This document shows positions 31,832 through 42,600 of a stretch of DNA of 51,887 nt, piece by piece. Source of the stretch: an uncultured Treponema sp. (GTDB taxonomy: Bacteria; Spirochaetota; Spirochaetia; Treponematales; Treponemataceae). The notes beneath the pieces are model-generated. The model was not told the DNA's origin. It did no database searches and saw nothing but the letters and a program-made list of their open reading frames with translations. The stretch covers positions 1 through 51,887 of the forward strand of contig CALCRU010000043.1 of NCBI GenBank assembly GCA_937894335.1, in the 5' to 3' direction. The translations under genes and the position numbers were made by a program. How positions within the stretch are numbered: position 1 is the stretch's first letter; the number at the start of each line of letters is the position of its first letter.

Positions 31832-32501
31832 AAAAGATGTTCATTCACTTTATCTCGACAACGAACTTCCACCGGCATACATTGGCCAGTACGAAGAACA
31901 CATTGCATCCTGTGCAGACTGCCGGGCTAAACTGGAACGGCTTAAGAAACTGCACGCACTTCTTTCTCAAGATTCCGCAACCCTTACCAAATCTCAGGAA
32001 GAACTTGACCAAAGTTTTAACCGTCTGCAGGCAAAACTTTCCTACAGCAGGACAATCAGCAGGGCTAACAGACGCTCCATTTCAGACCATGTAATCAAAC
32101 TAAAGAATTCCGCAGGATTTGTAGGTGCACTGGCAGGAGCAGCAGCAGCCGCTCTGGTAATGGTATTTCTTCCCTCACCCTCAAAAACAGCAGAACCAGC
32201 AGCATCTCAGTTTACACCTGTTGCCCGCATTCAAATACAGTCACCAGACGAAATTGCAACTCAGTCAGCGTCACTCCTAACAGCATCATCCGCAGAGGCA
32301 AACACAGTCAGCATGAATTCCTCAATCGGAAACAATGTAGTCTTTGTAGACCAGACCGACGGCAGAAGCGGAATGCAGGCCGCCAGAGCATCCCTTGCAA
32401 GTTACGATGTCTTTACTCCGTCAGTAGAAGTTGCTGACAGAACAGAAACAAACTCAGGATTCACCTTTACGATTTCCGTAGAAATAGGAAATGAAAATTG
32501 A
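31815..32501 (+). CDS. membrane anti-sigma factor with zinc-finger (ZAS-like) domain
   Basis: The 228-residue protein has an N-terminal zf-HC2 domain with His10 and the His29-x3-Cys33-x2-Cys36 motif (HIASCADC). A cytoplasmic helix follows, then one transmembrane segment (about 95-117, rich in Ala), and an extracytoplasmic Ser/Thr-rich tail. This is the layout of anti-sigma factors that hold an ECF sigma factor until an envelope signal arrives. AGGAG precedes the ATG. Its stop overlaps the start of the TIG protein gene. Confidence 0.9.
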   Translation: MSTCPEKDVHSLYLDNELPPAYIGQYEEHIASCADCRAKLERLKKLHALLSQDSATLTKSQEELDQSFNRLQAKLSYSRTISRANRRSISDHVIKLKNSAGFVGALAGAAAAALVMVFLPSPSKTAEPAASQFTPVARIQIQSPDEIATQSASLLTASSAEANTVSMNSSIGNNVVFVDQTDGRSGMQAARASLASYDVFTPSVEVADRTETNSGFTFTISVEIGNEN

Positions 32502-34180
32502 ATCCCTTCAGGCTTTACGGTGAACTGTTCAGACGATTTGCATGGGTACGACTCTTAACATTCGTACTGATTATTGCCCTGGGCTTTGGAATAATAAGCC
32601 TCGTCAATCGCTCAACAAACAAAAAACCAGTCATCTCGCTAATAGACCCTTCCGTAGGCTCACCAGGAGATATAATGGTCATAAGCGGAGAAAATTTCGG
32701 AAGCACACGAAACTCCTCCTATGTAGAAATTGCAGGGTCACGGCTTACCTCCTCAGGCTACCTTGACTGGAGCGACTCAGAAATAAGAGTACTCCTTCCC
32801 GCAAATGTTCAGGACGGTCTTGTTGTTGTAGGAACTTCCTCAGGACGCTCAGAACCAGGATTTTTTGCAAACACTTCGGGCATTCCTGTTGCATCAAAAA
32901 CAGTACCACGAACCCTCTTACCAGCAGTGCGTTCCGTCACTCCACAAAAGGCAAGCATAGGTCAGACCATTACCATTACAGGCTCCAACTTTGGCGAAAC
33001 TAGGGGAGAATCAAAAGTATTCTTTACCGCCAGCCACGAAGAAGATCCCACAAATCCAGACGACCAATTTATAGAAGCAAGCATCTACGACTTTGACTAC
33101 GAATCCTGGACAGACACAGAAATACGAGTGCATGTTCCCGACGGAGCCGCAACAGGTTCAATTTATGTGCAAACCGACAAAGGCTCAAGTCAGACACAAA
33201 AGCTTACTGTAGACACTGCCGCAGGAGTAAAAGGACTTTCGGGCAAACGCACTTATGTACTTCAGGTCAATGCCGACATAACAAATGCAATCGCAACAGC
33301 AGGCTCAACCATAACCCTTTACATTCCCCGTCCGCCTACATCAGCGTCACAGCCCAAGGCGGAACTTACCGATGTAAACCCTGACCCCCTCATAAAGGAT
33401 GACCCTTACGACATAATCCAAAAGAAGGCCCTCGTCTCCACGCAGACAACAACCCAGCGTTTTTCCCAAACATTTGTTGTTACCACTTACGCAATTACAA
33501 ACAACATCAAAAGGGAAAATATTCCTGCAACATACAGCGACACCACAAGACTTCTTTACCAAAAATACACAGCCTCAGATTCATGCGTTCCATCTGACGA
33601 CTCACGAATCCGCTCGCTCATGACAAGCATAGTAGGCTCAGAAAATTCACGCTACCGACGCGCAGTAATGATTTACAACTACATGCTTTCCCACTACCGC
33701 ATTCAGGAAGAAGTAAGAACAGGCAATGTGTCTCCCTTGGACATGCTTACAACATACAGCGGAGACGCCTACGACTTTACCATTGTGTTTACCGCCCTTT
33801 GCAGGGCAGCAGGAGTTCCTGCCATTCCCGTAAGCGGCATTCTTGTAGAAAGCGGTTCAACATGCAGGGCTCACTGGTGGACAGAACTTTACTTTGAAGG
33901 CTACGGATGGTTCCCGGCGGATGTAGCAATCGGAGCAGGATTAAAATACAATCCCTTTGCACCAGTTTCAAATCCACCTTCCTACTATTGGGGAAACCTT
34001 GACAGCCAGCATGTAGCATTCAGCAGGGGATGGACACAAATCCGTTCTTCAGAAGTTGGCGGCAAAACTGTTTACCGACCCCGCACCTATGCACTCCAGT
34101 CAATATGGGAAGAAGCAAGCCGGGGAACAACAAGTTACAGCAGCTTGTGGGCAGACCCAGTCATAAGAGGAATCTATTAA
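32498..34180 (+). CDS. TIG-repeat protein with transglutaminase-like domain lacking nucleophile Cys
   Basis: The 560-residue protein has one N-terminal transmembrane segment (about 15-36), two IPT/TIG domains (about 43-125 and 150-240; SPGDIMVISGENFG and SIGQTITITGSNFG), a linker domain, and a transglutaminase-like core. His459 (RAHWWTELYF) and Asp475 (GWFPADV) are at the expected places, but the nucleophile position is Ala424 (SGDAYDFT) where active relatives have Cys; Cys435 sits 11 residues later and is not the usual nucleophile. The TTG start overlaps the anti-sigma stop (TTGA) and follows AGGAAAT. It is probably an envelope binding or sensing protein rather than an enzyme. Confidence 0.85.
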   Translation: MNPFRLYGELFRRFAWVRLLTFVLIIALGFGIISLVNRSTNKKPVISLIDPSVGSPGDIMVISGENFGSTRNSSYVEIAGSRLTSSGYLDWSDSEIRVLLPANVQDGLVVVGTSSGRSEPGFFANTSGIPVASKTVPRTLLPAVRSVTPQKASIGQTITITGSNFGETRGESKVFFTASHEEDPTNPDDQFIEASIYDFDYESWTDTEIRVHVPDGAATGSIYVQTDKGSSQTQKLTVDTAAGVKGLSGKRTYVLQVNADITNAIATAGSTITLYIPRPPTSASQPKAELTDVNPDPLIKDDPYDIIQKKALVSTQTTTQRFSQTFVVTTYAITNNIKRENIPATYSDTTRLLYQKYTASDSCVPSDDSRIRSLMTSIVGSENSRYRRAVMIYNYMLSHYRIQEEVRTGNVSPLDMLTTYSGDAYDFTIVFTALCRAAGVPAIPVSGILVESGSTCRAHWWTELYFEGYGWFPADVAIGAGLKYNPFAPVSNPPSYYWGNLDSQHVAFSRGWTQIRSSEVGGKTVYRPRTYALQSIWEEASRGTTSYSSLWADPVIRGIY

Positions 34181-34205
34181 ACCGAATTTATTTTGGGAGG
34201 AATAT

Positions 34206-34937
34206 ATGGTTACAAAAGTTCTTAGTGTGGGCGGTTCAATTATCGCACCTTCCGAGCCTGATGTAAAATTCTTGTCTGAATTTTCTACAATGGCATGTGA
34301 CTGGCTTTTAAAAAATCCCGACACGCGCCTTATTCTTGTTGCAGGAGGAGGAGCGCCAGCTCGCGTGTATCAGAACGCTTACCGTGATGTAGCAAAAACT
34401 TTTGCAGGAGAACAGAAATCCTCCTGCTCTTTTGCAAACGAAGAAGAAACAAACTATGCCTGCGACTGGATTGGTATTATGGCAACACGGCTTAACGCTC
34501 AGATTTTAAAGACAACATTCGGTCCCCTTTGCCAACAGGAAGTTGTTACCGACCCAACAAAAGTTACCGACTTTACAGGAAGAGTTCTTGTTGCCGCCGG
34601 ATGGAAGCCAGGCTTTTCTACAGACAACGATGCGGTACTCCTTGCAGAACGCTTCCATGCAGACACAGTTGTAAATCTTTCCAACATAGAAAAAGTCTAC
34701 ACCGATGACCCACGAAAAAATCCTGAAGCAAAACCAATAGACACAATCAGCTGGTCAGAATTCCGCAAGATGGTTGGTGACGAATGGGTTCCTGGCAAAA
34801 ACTGTCCCTTTGATCCCATTGCAAGCAAAAGAGCTTCTGAACTTGGGCTTACCGTAATTTGTGCAGCAGGAAAAAACATTCCCAATATAAGGGCAATTCT
34901 TGACGGCAAAGACTACATAGGTTCAACAATAAAATAA
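34206..34937 (+). CDS. pyrH: UMP kinase, archaeal-type
   Basis: The 243-residue protein belongs to the amino-acid-kinase fold and phosphorylates UMP to UDP. Visible features are the N-terminal KVLSVGGSII, the LVAGGGAPARVYQNA glycine loop, AAGWKPGFSTDNDAVLLAE and NLSNIEKVYTDDPRKNP, close to the archaeal-like UMPK subfamily. Substrate assignment rests on family resemblance. GGGAGG lies before the ATG. It starts 25 bp after the TIG gene and its stop shares TAATG with the glucosaminidase gene. Confidence 0.85.
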   Translation: MVTKVLSVGGSIIAPSEPDVKFLSEFSTMACDWLLKNPDTRLILVAGGGAPARVYQNAYRDVAKTFAGEQKSSCSFANEEETNYACDWIGIMATRLNAQILKTTFGPLCQQEVVTDPTKVTDFTGRVLVAAGWKPGFSTDNDAVLLAERFHADTVVNLSNIEKVYTDDPRKNPEAKPIDTISWSEFRKMVGDEWVPGKNCPFDPIASKRASELGLTVICAAGKNIPNIRAILDGKDYIGSTIK

Positions 34938-35542
34938 TGAAAAACTCATCCACTGTTCGCAGATTTATCACTCTGATTCTTACTTTGACAGCATGTTCCG
35001 TCGTCCTAAGCGGCTGCCTTTCCTTTGGAAGATTTGGAAAAACAATTTCTCGCTCCCTTACCGGAATAGGTACAAAGTCGCCCCAGCAGCTTACCGCATT
35101 TTTTATGCAGAACAATCCTCAAGCTGAACGGAGTGCAGTACTAAGGCTTGCAAAACTTTATGTGGCAGAAGCAAAATCAGAAGGAATAAATTCAGACTGT
35201 GCATTCGTACAGATGTGTCTAGAAACAGGATTTCTTCGCTTTGGAGGTCTTGTTACTCCAGACATGCACAACTACTGCGGACTGGGTGCAATAGATGCGG
35301 AACATCCCGGTGAACGCTTTGAAACAGAAGAACTGGGAGTCCGCGCCCACATACAGCATCTTCACGCCTACGCCACAGATGCCTCGGTAACGCTTGTGCA
35401 TCCTCTTGTAGACAACCGCTACAAATGGGTAAACCCAAGGGGAAAGGCAAAAACAATTTTTGAACTGTCAGGCACATGGGCAGCAGACAAAAACTACGGT
35501 CAAAAACTTGACGCCCTGCTTACCCGGCTTGAACAGTTCTAG
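34937..35542 (+). CDS. lipoprotein with glucosaminidase domain
   Basis: The 201-residue protein has a signal peptide ending in a lipobox (VLSGC), so it is a predicted lipoprotein. The mature part is a compact glucosaminidase (GH73-like) domain with the probable catalytic Glu in QMCLETGF, the NYCGLGA segment, GVRAHIQHLHAYA and a C-terminal SGTWAADKNYG. It would cleave peptidoglycan glycan strands. It closes the operon begun by the ECF sigma factor and converges on the GH5 gene. Confidence 0.85.
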   Translation: MKNSSTVRRFITLILTLTACSVVLSGCLSFGRFGKTISRSLTGIGTKSPQQLTAFFMQNNPQAERSAVLRLAKLYVAEAKSEGINSDCAFVQMCLETGFLRFGGLVTPDMHNYCGLGAIDAEHPGERFETEELGVRAHIQHLHAYATDASVTLVHPLVDNRYKWVNPRGKAKTIFELSGTWAADKNYGQKLDALLTRLEQF

Positions 35543-35551
35543 CAGATTTTT

Positions 35552-36571
35552 CTAAAGGCTGTTTCTTTTTTCAAGAGTTTCCAAAAGCCATATGCCGCTT
35601 TCGGTGTAATCTTCTTTTTCAAACCCACTTGTCTTTGGAACATTCGACTTGAATGTGGAACACGCTTCAGGTGCTTTAGACCATGCCCACATGCAGTAGG
35701 AAATGTTTTCTTCCTCAAGCAGTTCAATCCATTCATCAGCTGATTCCAAATCTCTGGGGTGACCGCCACTTGCAGCCGTAACACCAAATTCAGTAACAAA
35801 TACCGGAAGCCCGTAATGGCTAACAGTTTTTACCATTGCGCGGAACTCATCCTTATGTGTTGCAGCATAAAAATGGAATGTGTACATAATGTTATCAAAG
35901 TCAAGAGGATTGTCGCTAACCGTGTACAAATCTTTTGACCAGTCAGGATTTCCCACAATAATCACGGAATCAGAATCATATCTGCGGATGATGGGAATAA
36001 TTTCTTCGGCATAGCTTTTTACTTCTTCCCATTCCACGCCATTGGGCTCGTTGCAAATTTCGTAAAGCACATTATTGTAATCGCTGTATGTCTGTGCCAT
36101 TTCTGTAAAGAATTCTTTTGCATCTTCAATATATGTATTAGGATTTCCGTCCCTAAGGATGTGCCAGTCTATAATGGCATACATATCTTCTTTTTTTGCA
36201 AGTTCCACAGCCCTTGCTATATCTTCCTTGTGCCGCTCCTTGTTTCCGCCAGTACAGTAGCCTACAATACCCACACCGTAAGTGTAGTTTGCAATTCTAA
36301 ACAGATTGGCACCCACATCTTTGGAAAGTTCCTTAAACAGTTCCTCGTTTAAAAGCGCTTCAGAAGTTACAAGTCCGTTTATGCTTACACCACGAAGCAT
36401 GACAGGCTCGCCCTTTTGGGAACAAAGTTTTCCGTCAACAACCTTAAGCGATCCGCAAGAAGAAGGACGGGCTCTTCCGTCTTTGTAAACCGCATTTTTT
36501 GAATTCGAGCATGAGACAAAAAATGTAAGGGCCGTAACAGCACAAAGCAAAATACACAATACCTTTTTCAT
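35552..36571 (-). CDS. GH5-family endoglucanase lipoprotein
   Basis: The 339-residue protein has a lipobox at residues 17-21 (FFVSC) and a glycoside hydrolase family 5 domain. Conserved features are LRGVSINGL, IIDWHIL, the acid/base Glu175 in NEPNG, FHFYAATH and the nucleophile Glu261 in VTEFG. This fits a GH5_2-like cellulase or related beta-glucanase on the cell surface or in the periplasm, in line with a plant-fibre-exposed host gut habitat. GGAG precedes the ATG. It is a single-gene unit. Exact substrate is unknown. Confidence 0.92.
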   Translation of the reverse strand: MKKVLCILLCAVTALTFFVSCSNSKNAVYKDGRARPSSCGSLKVVDGKLCSQKGEPVMLRGVSINGLVTSEALLNEELFKELSKDVGANLFRIANYTYGVGIVGYCTGGNKERHKEDIARAVELAKKEDMYAIIDWHILRDGNPNTYIEDAKEFFTEMAQTYSDYNNVLYEICNEPNGVEWEEVKSYAEEIIPIIRRYDSDSVIIVGNPDWSKDLYTVSDNPLDFDNIMYTFHFYAATHKDEFRAMVKTVSHYGLPVFVTEFGVTAASGGHPRDLESADEWIELLEEENISYCMWAWSKAPEACSTFKSNVPKTSGFEKEDYTESGIWLLETLEKRNSL

Positions 36572-36583
36572 ATATGTTCTCCG

Positions 36584-36602
36584 TTAAATGAATAATCATT
36601 AA
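36584..36602. promoter_or_regulatory. inverted repeat upstream of the GH5 gene
   Basis: TTAAATGAATAATCATTAA is a near-perfect palindrome (AATGA/TCATT core, 4-bp spacer) centred about 22 bp upstream of the GH5 start codon, just above the Shine-Dalgarno sequence. It is a plausible operator for substrate-dependent control. Confidence 0.4.
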
Positions 36603-36643
36603 CATTATCATCGCATATTCAGAAAAAAGCAAGTATAAAAATC

Positions 36644-38086
36644 TTACACGGGATAGGCTCCATTAAAGCAACCCTTGCAGAAATGTCCGCTTCCCAACGC
36701 GTTAAGCATTCCCTCCAGACTTATAAAGGCCAGACTGTCTGCACCAATTTCTTTTTTTATTTCCTCAAGTTCATGAGTACTTGAAATAAGTTCGTTCTTA
36801 CTGGGCGTGTCTATTCCCAAATGACAGGGAAATTTTACCGGTGGAGAAGAAACCCTAAAGTGCACTTCACTTGCACCTGCACGGCGAAGCATCTGCACAA
36901 GACGACGACTGGTTGTCCCCCTCACAATGGAATCATCTATTACTATAACTCGCTTTTTGTTAAGGTCGCTTTTAATTGCATTTAGTTTCACAAACACCAT
37001 GCTTTCTCTTTCCTTCTGCGTAGGTGCAATAAATGTTCTTCCAATGTATTTATTCTTGATTATTCCCGTAACAAAAGGAATGCCACTCTTTTTTGCATAG
37101 CCCAAAGCCGCACCTATTCCACTGTCAGGAACTCCCACAACAACATCTGCTGCAACAGGAGCTTCTTCTGCCAACTGTTCACCCATACGGTAACGAGCTT
37201 CTTGAACCGCCATGCCGTCTATAACACTGTCAGGTCTTGCAAAATAAACATATTCAAAAATACAGGTCTGCTTGTTCTGCATGCATTTTACAGTGCCACC
37301 TTCTGGTACTCTAGATCTAAATCCTTCCTTATTTATAATTACCATTTCTCCAGGTGCAACATCTCTAAGCAGGGTTCCGTTTACAGCATCAATGGCACAG
37401 GACTCTGAAGCAATAATAAAGGAGGAGTCATCTTCCAGTGTTCCAACACACAAGGGTCTAATTCCGTTTGGATCCCTTACACCAAGTAGCATGTCTTCCG
37501 TCATAATGCACAGGGCAAAACTTCCCTTAATAATGCTACATGTTTCTCTTACTGCATTTTCAAACCTTACTCTGTTTTCTTCTCCGTCAGAAAAATTCAG
37601 TTCGTTGTGGCTTCCGGGCTTTCCTCCCTGTTCTATAAACTTTCTTACAATCAGTTTTAAAATAACTTCCGAATCGCTTGTGCTTGAAAATGTGCATCCG
37701 TAGTCTTCCAACATTTCCCTAAGTTCATTGTAGTTTACAAGCTGACCGTTATGGCACAATGCAATGGAACCAAGTTTGTATGTATTTAAAAAAGGTTGTG
37801 CGTTTTCCAGACTGCGGCCACCTGCCGTTGCATAGCGTACATGGGCAAGGGCAACAGAACCTCTTAAGTTTTCAAAATGTTCAGGCCTAAACACATCGCT
37901 TACAAGCCCCATGCTCTTGTGAAGTTTTATTTTTTCTCCATCGCTTACTGCAATACCAGCGCTTTCCTGCCCCCTGTGCTGCAAAGAAGTAAGCGCAAAG
38001 TAAGCAAGACGAGCTGCGTCATTTGCATTTGATTTTTTCTCACTGCAAAAAATTCCCACAACTCCGCATTCGTCCCTAAAGCCCAT
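36644..38086 (-). CDS. purF: amidophosphoribosyltransferase
   Basis: PurF makes 5-phosphoribosylamine from PRPP and glutamine, the first step of purine synthesis. The 480-residue protein has a short propeptide before the nucleophile Cys7 (DECGVVG), the glutaminase core HVRYATAGG, and the PRPP loop VIVIDDSIVRGTTSRRL. Late cysteines (HFCKGCFNGAYPV) fit the iron-sulfur type PurF. GGAGG lies at the end of gltD, three bases separate the genes, and the operon order is gltB-gltD-purF, joining glutamate and purine synthesis. Confidence 0.95.
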   Translation of the reverse strand: MGFRDECGVVGIFCSEKKSNANDAARLAYFALTSLQHRGQESAGIAVSDGEKIKLHKSMGLVSDVFRPEHFENLRGSVALAHVRYATAGGRSLENAQPFLNTYKLGSIALCHNGQLVNYNELREMLEDYGCTFSSTSDSEVILKLIVRKFIEQGGKPGSHNELNFSDGEENRVRFENAVRETCSIIKGSFALCIMTEDMLLGVRDPNGIRPLCVGTLEDDSSFIIASESCAIDAVNGTLLRDVAPGEMVIINKEGFRSRVPEGGTVKCMQNKQTCIFEYVYFARPDSVIDGMAVQEARYRMGEQLAEEAPVAADVVVGVPDSGIGAALGYAKKSGIPFVTGIIKNKYIGRTFIAPTQKERESMVFVKLNAIKSDLNKKRVIVIDDSIVRGTTSRRLVQMLRRAGASEVHFRVSSPPVKFPCHLGIDTPSKNELISSTHELEEIKKEIGADSLAFISLEGMLNALGSGHFCKGCFNGAYPV

Positions 38087-38089
38087 GTT

Positions 38090-39625
38090 CTAGTCCGCCT
38101 CCAAAAAAACATCTATTTCTTTCGCACATTCCCGTCCTTCCGCAATGGCCCACACCACTAGAGACTGCCCCCGCCTCATGTCTCCTGCACTAAAGATTTT
38201 TTCTTTACCAGTTGCGTATCCCTTTTCATTAGTGCAGACTGTTCCCCTGTCGCCAAGACTAACACTAAAGGCATCTGCAGTGTAAGCTTCCGCTCCTGTA
38301 AATCCTGCCGCAACAAGAAGCAGATCGCAGGGTAAAGTTCTTTCTGTTCCAGAACGCTCCACCAACTGTCTCTTTCCATCTTTTATTTGGAATTCCACCT
38401 GAACAGTTTTTACGGCGCTAATGCAACCGTCAGTAGAAATAACTTCTTTAATAGTTGTTTCGTATATGCGAGGATCCCGCCCAAACTTTGCAATGGATTC
38501 TTCAGCACCATAGTCTGTCTTTAAAATTTTAGGCCACTGTGGCCAGGGATTGTCTGTCCTTCGTTCTTTTGGAGGACAGGGCATCATTTCTATTTGAGTA
38601 ACGCTTGCCGCACCCAGACGGATTGCAGTTCCAGTGCAGTCGTTACCAGTATCACCTCCGCCTACAATAACAACATGTTTTCCAGCAACTTCAATGTTTG
38701 CAGTTTCCAAAAGCATTCGTGCAATCTGTTCGTTGGCAGGAATCATGTTTATCTTCTGCAAGGCTTCGCTAGTGGCAATGACGCACTTTGTAACGGCAGT
38801 AAGAAAATCAACTGCAAAATAAAGACCTTTCTTTACCAAATCAATTCCCAAAGCAGTCAGTGCACGCGCTTTTTTTGCACCGCAACATAAGGCAACAGAA
38901 TCGTAAGTGTTCAGAATATGCTCCGCAGAAATAGTTCGTCCCACATCGGCATTAAATACAAATTCTACGCCCTCTTCCTTCATCAGGTTTATGCGTCGCT
39001 CAACAATTTTTTTGTCAAGTTTCATGTTTGGAATTCCGTACATGAGCAAACCGCCAGCCCTGTCTTCTCGCTCAAAAACAGTAACGCTGTGTCCCCTTCT
39101 GTTAAGCCAGTCCGCACAGGCAAGTCCGCTGGGGCCAGCTCCAATTACCGCAATACGCCTACCGCTACGCCTTGCAGGAATCTGAGGCTTCATGTAACCA
39201 GAAGCGAATGCTTTTTCTATAATGTAAAGTTCATTGTCATGGATTGTAACAGCACCGTCTCCGCAAACAGGATTAGAACAGTTGCAGGCTTTTTCGCAAA
39301 GTGCAGGACAAACCCGACCAGTAAATTCTGGAAAGCTGGAAGTTTTTAAAAGACGCCATGCCGCCATATCATACTGTTCTTTGTAAAGCGCATCGTTCCA
39401 TTCTGGAATGTAATTATGCAGTGGACAGCCCGTTACCATGCCAGCAAGTTTTATTGCAGACTGACACATGGGAACTCCGCAATTCATGCATCGTGCCGCT
39501 TGTTCGCGACGGGAAGCATCATCCAACTTGGGATGAAACTCTTCAAAATTTTTTATTCTCTCTAAAGGCGGAATGTTTCCGTTTTCAATGCGACTGTAAT
39601 CTAAAAATCCTGTTGCCTTTCCCAT
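38090..39625 (-). CDS. gltD: glutamate synthase small subunit (NADPH)
   Basis: The 511-residue flavoprotein passes electrons from NADPH to the large subunit. N-terminal iron-sulfur cysteines are in CMNCGVPMCQ, GCPLHN and CPALCEKACNC. Two dinucleotide folds follow (VIGAGPSGLACAD and VIVGGGDTGNDC), and the C-terminus has FSAGDMRRGQSLVVWAI. Length is slightly above the usual ~470. AGGAG precedes the ATG, 11 bp after gltB. Confidence 0.95.
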   Translation of the reverse strand: MGKATGFLDYSRIENGNIPPLERIKNFEEFHPKLDDASRREQAARCMNCGVPMCQSAIKLAGMVTGCPLHNYIPEWNDALYKEQYDMAAWRLLKTSSFPEFTGRVCPALCEKACNCSNPVCGDGAVTIHDNELYIIEKAFASGYMKPQIPARRSGRRIAVIGAGPSGLACADWLNRRGHSVTVFEREDRAGGLLMYGIPNMKLDKKIVERRINLMKEEGVEFVFNADVGRTISAEHILNTYDSVALCCGAKKARALTALGIDLVKKGLYFAVDFLTAVTKCVIATSEALQKINMIPANEQIARMLLETANIEVAGKHVVIVGGGDTGNDCTGTAIRLGAASVTQIEMMPCPPKERRTDNPWPQWPKILKTDYGAEESIAKFGRDPRIYETTIKEVISTDGCISAVKTVQVEFQIKDGKRQLVERSGTERTLPCDLLLVAAGFTGAEAYTADAFSVSLGDRGTVCTNEKGYATGKEKIFSAGDMRRGQSLVVWAIAEGRECAKEIDVFLEAD

Positions 39626-39636
39626 AGTACTTTCTC

Positions 39637-42600
39637 CTATGCCGTAATTTTTCTGAATGCAATAAGGCGTGCTTCGTCTTCAGAAGCACCATCGTCTTCC
39701 GCAGCGTAAAGTTCAGTCATGACGCTAAGATAATCATTGGGAATTATTTTCTTAAAGAGCAGACGGTACTTCTTCCAGTCGTCAATGATGCGCAAGGCTT
39801 TTTCTGAACCTGTTTCTTCCATGTGTCGCTTTATAAGAGCAAGAAGATTTTCTTCATCAGTCATTCCCCTAAGTGTCGTAGTTGAATCTGTAAGGTCATA
39901 ACTTTTTACCAAACCATGATTAAGTCTCCTGTACAGGCTATGATTTTCGTCCAGCACATAGGCCACACCACCACTCATACCTGCAGCAAAGTTTCTTCCT
40001 GTTGGACCAAGAATAACTGCCTGTCCTCCAGTCATGTATTCAAGTCCGTGATCACCGCATCCTTCAACAACAGCAGTTGCACCAGAATTACGCACGCAAA
40101 AGCGCTCACCTGCAATGCCGTTTATAAATGCACTTCCACTTGTGGCACCAAAGAGTGCAACATTTCCAATGATGATGTTTTCTTCAGCCTTTCCTTCAAA
40201 TTCTGAAGATTTTTTTACCACCAGTTTTCCGCCACTCAGACCTTTTCCAAAGTAGTCATTTGCCTCGCCTTCAAGACGAAGAGTAAGTCCCTTTGGAATA
40301 AAGGCACCAAAACTCTGACCTGCTCCTCCTCTTACGCAGACGGTGTAGGAATCATCAGAAAGTTTTCCGCCACCCAACTTTTGAATTTCACTTCCCAGTA
40401 TTGTTCCAAAAGTTCTGTCGGTTGACTGAATCTCAATCAGCGAATCAGATGATTTCTTTTCTGCTCTTTTCCATTCTGGAACAAGTGTGGTAAGGTCGCA
40501 TTTCTTTTCCAACTCAAAGTCAAAGGTTTGCCGATTCTTCTTCCAGTCATCATCAGACGCATTGGGTTCGGGTCTTGCAAGCACCCTGCTCAAATCCAAA
40601 AGTCCAGCACGCCTAAAGCCCTGTTTGTCCTTAAGCTTAAGCAAATCAGTCCGTCCGCACATTTCGTCAACAGAATGCACGCCAAGTTTTGCCATGTATT
40701 CCCTAAGTTCCTGTGCAATAAACTTCATGAAGTTTTCAACATACTCTGGTTTGCCAGGAAATCTTAAGCGAAGTTTTTCATTCTGTGTTGCAACTCCAAA
40801 AGGACATGTATCAAGATTGCAGACCCTCATCATGGCACAACCCATTGTAATAAGTGGAGCAGTTGCAAAACCAAATTCTTCCGCACCCAAAAGACATGCT
40901 ATTGCAACATCACGACCGCTCATCAGTTTGCCGTCAGTTTCTATGATAACGCGACCGCGAAGTCCGTTTTGAATTAAAGTCTGATGTGCCTCGCTTAATC
41001 CAAGTTCCCAAGGGAGTCCAGCATGATGAATGGAACTTAATGGAGCAGCACCTGTTCCTCCGTCGTGACCGCTAATCAAAATTACCTGAGCACCAGCTTT
41101 TGCCACTCCTGCCGCAATCGTTCCTACGCCCGCTTCACTTACCAACTTAACGCTAATTCTTGCTTCACGGTTTGCGTTTTTTAAATCGTAAATAAGCTGG
41201 GCCAAATCTTCAATAGAATAAATGTCATGATGAGGAGGAGGAGAAATAAGAGAAACTCCAGGAGTAGAAAGTCTTGTTTTTGCAATCCAAGGGTAAATCT
41301 TCTTTCCAGGAAGATGTCCGCCTTCACCAGGCTTTGCACCCTGAGCCATCTTAATCTGTATTTCTTTTGCGCTTAAAAGATATTCTTCCGTAACACCAAA
41401 GCGCCCACTTGCTACCTGCTTAATTGCACTGTTACATTCAGTTCCCAAGCGCTCAGGTTTTTCTCCACCTTCACCGCTGTTTGATTTTCCATGCAGATGA
41501 TTCATTGCAAGGGCCATGCACTTATGAGCCTCTTCGCTAATTGAACCGTAAGACATTGCACCTGTTTTAAACCTCTTAACAATTGAATCAACGCCTTCAA
41601 CTTCTTCCAAAGGAATGCCACCGTCAGAAGAAAAGTTAAAGTCCAGCATTGCCCGCAAAGTGTGAGGGTACTCATTGTCGTCTACAAGGGCCGTGTATTC
41701 CTTAAAGCGACTGTAGTCACCGTTTCTAGTAGACTCCTGCAGCGCAACAATTGTTTCGGGATTATACAGATGGTCTTCTGCATTTGGTCCCCTGCGAAAT
41801 TTATGAACGCCTACAGAATCAAGGTGGGTGTTCATTACAAGACCCTTTCTGTTCCAAGCTTGCTCATGATGAAACAGAATGTCTTCTTCTATTTCCTTAA
41901 GTGTAATTCCTCCAACACGGCTTACTGTATTTGTAAAATACTTTTCAATTACAGACTGTGAAATTCCCACTGCTTCAAAAATCTGTGCAGACTGATATGA
42001 TTGCACTGCACTTATTCCCATCTTTGCAGCAATTTTTACAATGCCGTCAATTATGCCCTTGTTGTAATCGTCTATTGCAGTGTGGTAGTCCTTGTCTAAA
42101 AGTTTCTGATCTATAAGTTCCGCAATAGCTTCGTGAGCAAGGTAAGGATTAACCGCACGGGCTCCGTAGCCAAGACACATTGCAGCCTGATGCACATCAC
42201 GCACTTCTCCGCTTTCCAGAATGATGGAAATCTTTGTGCGCATTTTTTCACGAATTAAGAACTGCTCCACAGCACTTACCGCAAGTAAAGAAGGAATGGC
42301 TCCATGCTTTTCATCCACACCCCTATCAGACAGAATAATGATATTGAATCCCTTTTGATACGCTTCTGCAATCTCCTTAAAAATTTTGTTCAGTACAGAT
42401 TCAAGAACACTTCCGTCGCCCAAAGAGTCTGACATATCGTACAGAAGAGAAATCTTTTTAGCACAAAGTCCAGGCTGATTAAGTGCCGCAATTTTCATAA
42501 GGTCAACGCCAGTAAGAATAGGATTATTTATTTCCAGCACACGACAGTTTTTTCCTTCAGCATTCAAAAGGTCTCCATCGCTTCCCACATACACGGTTGT

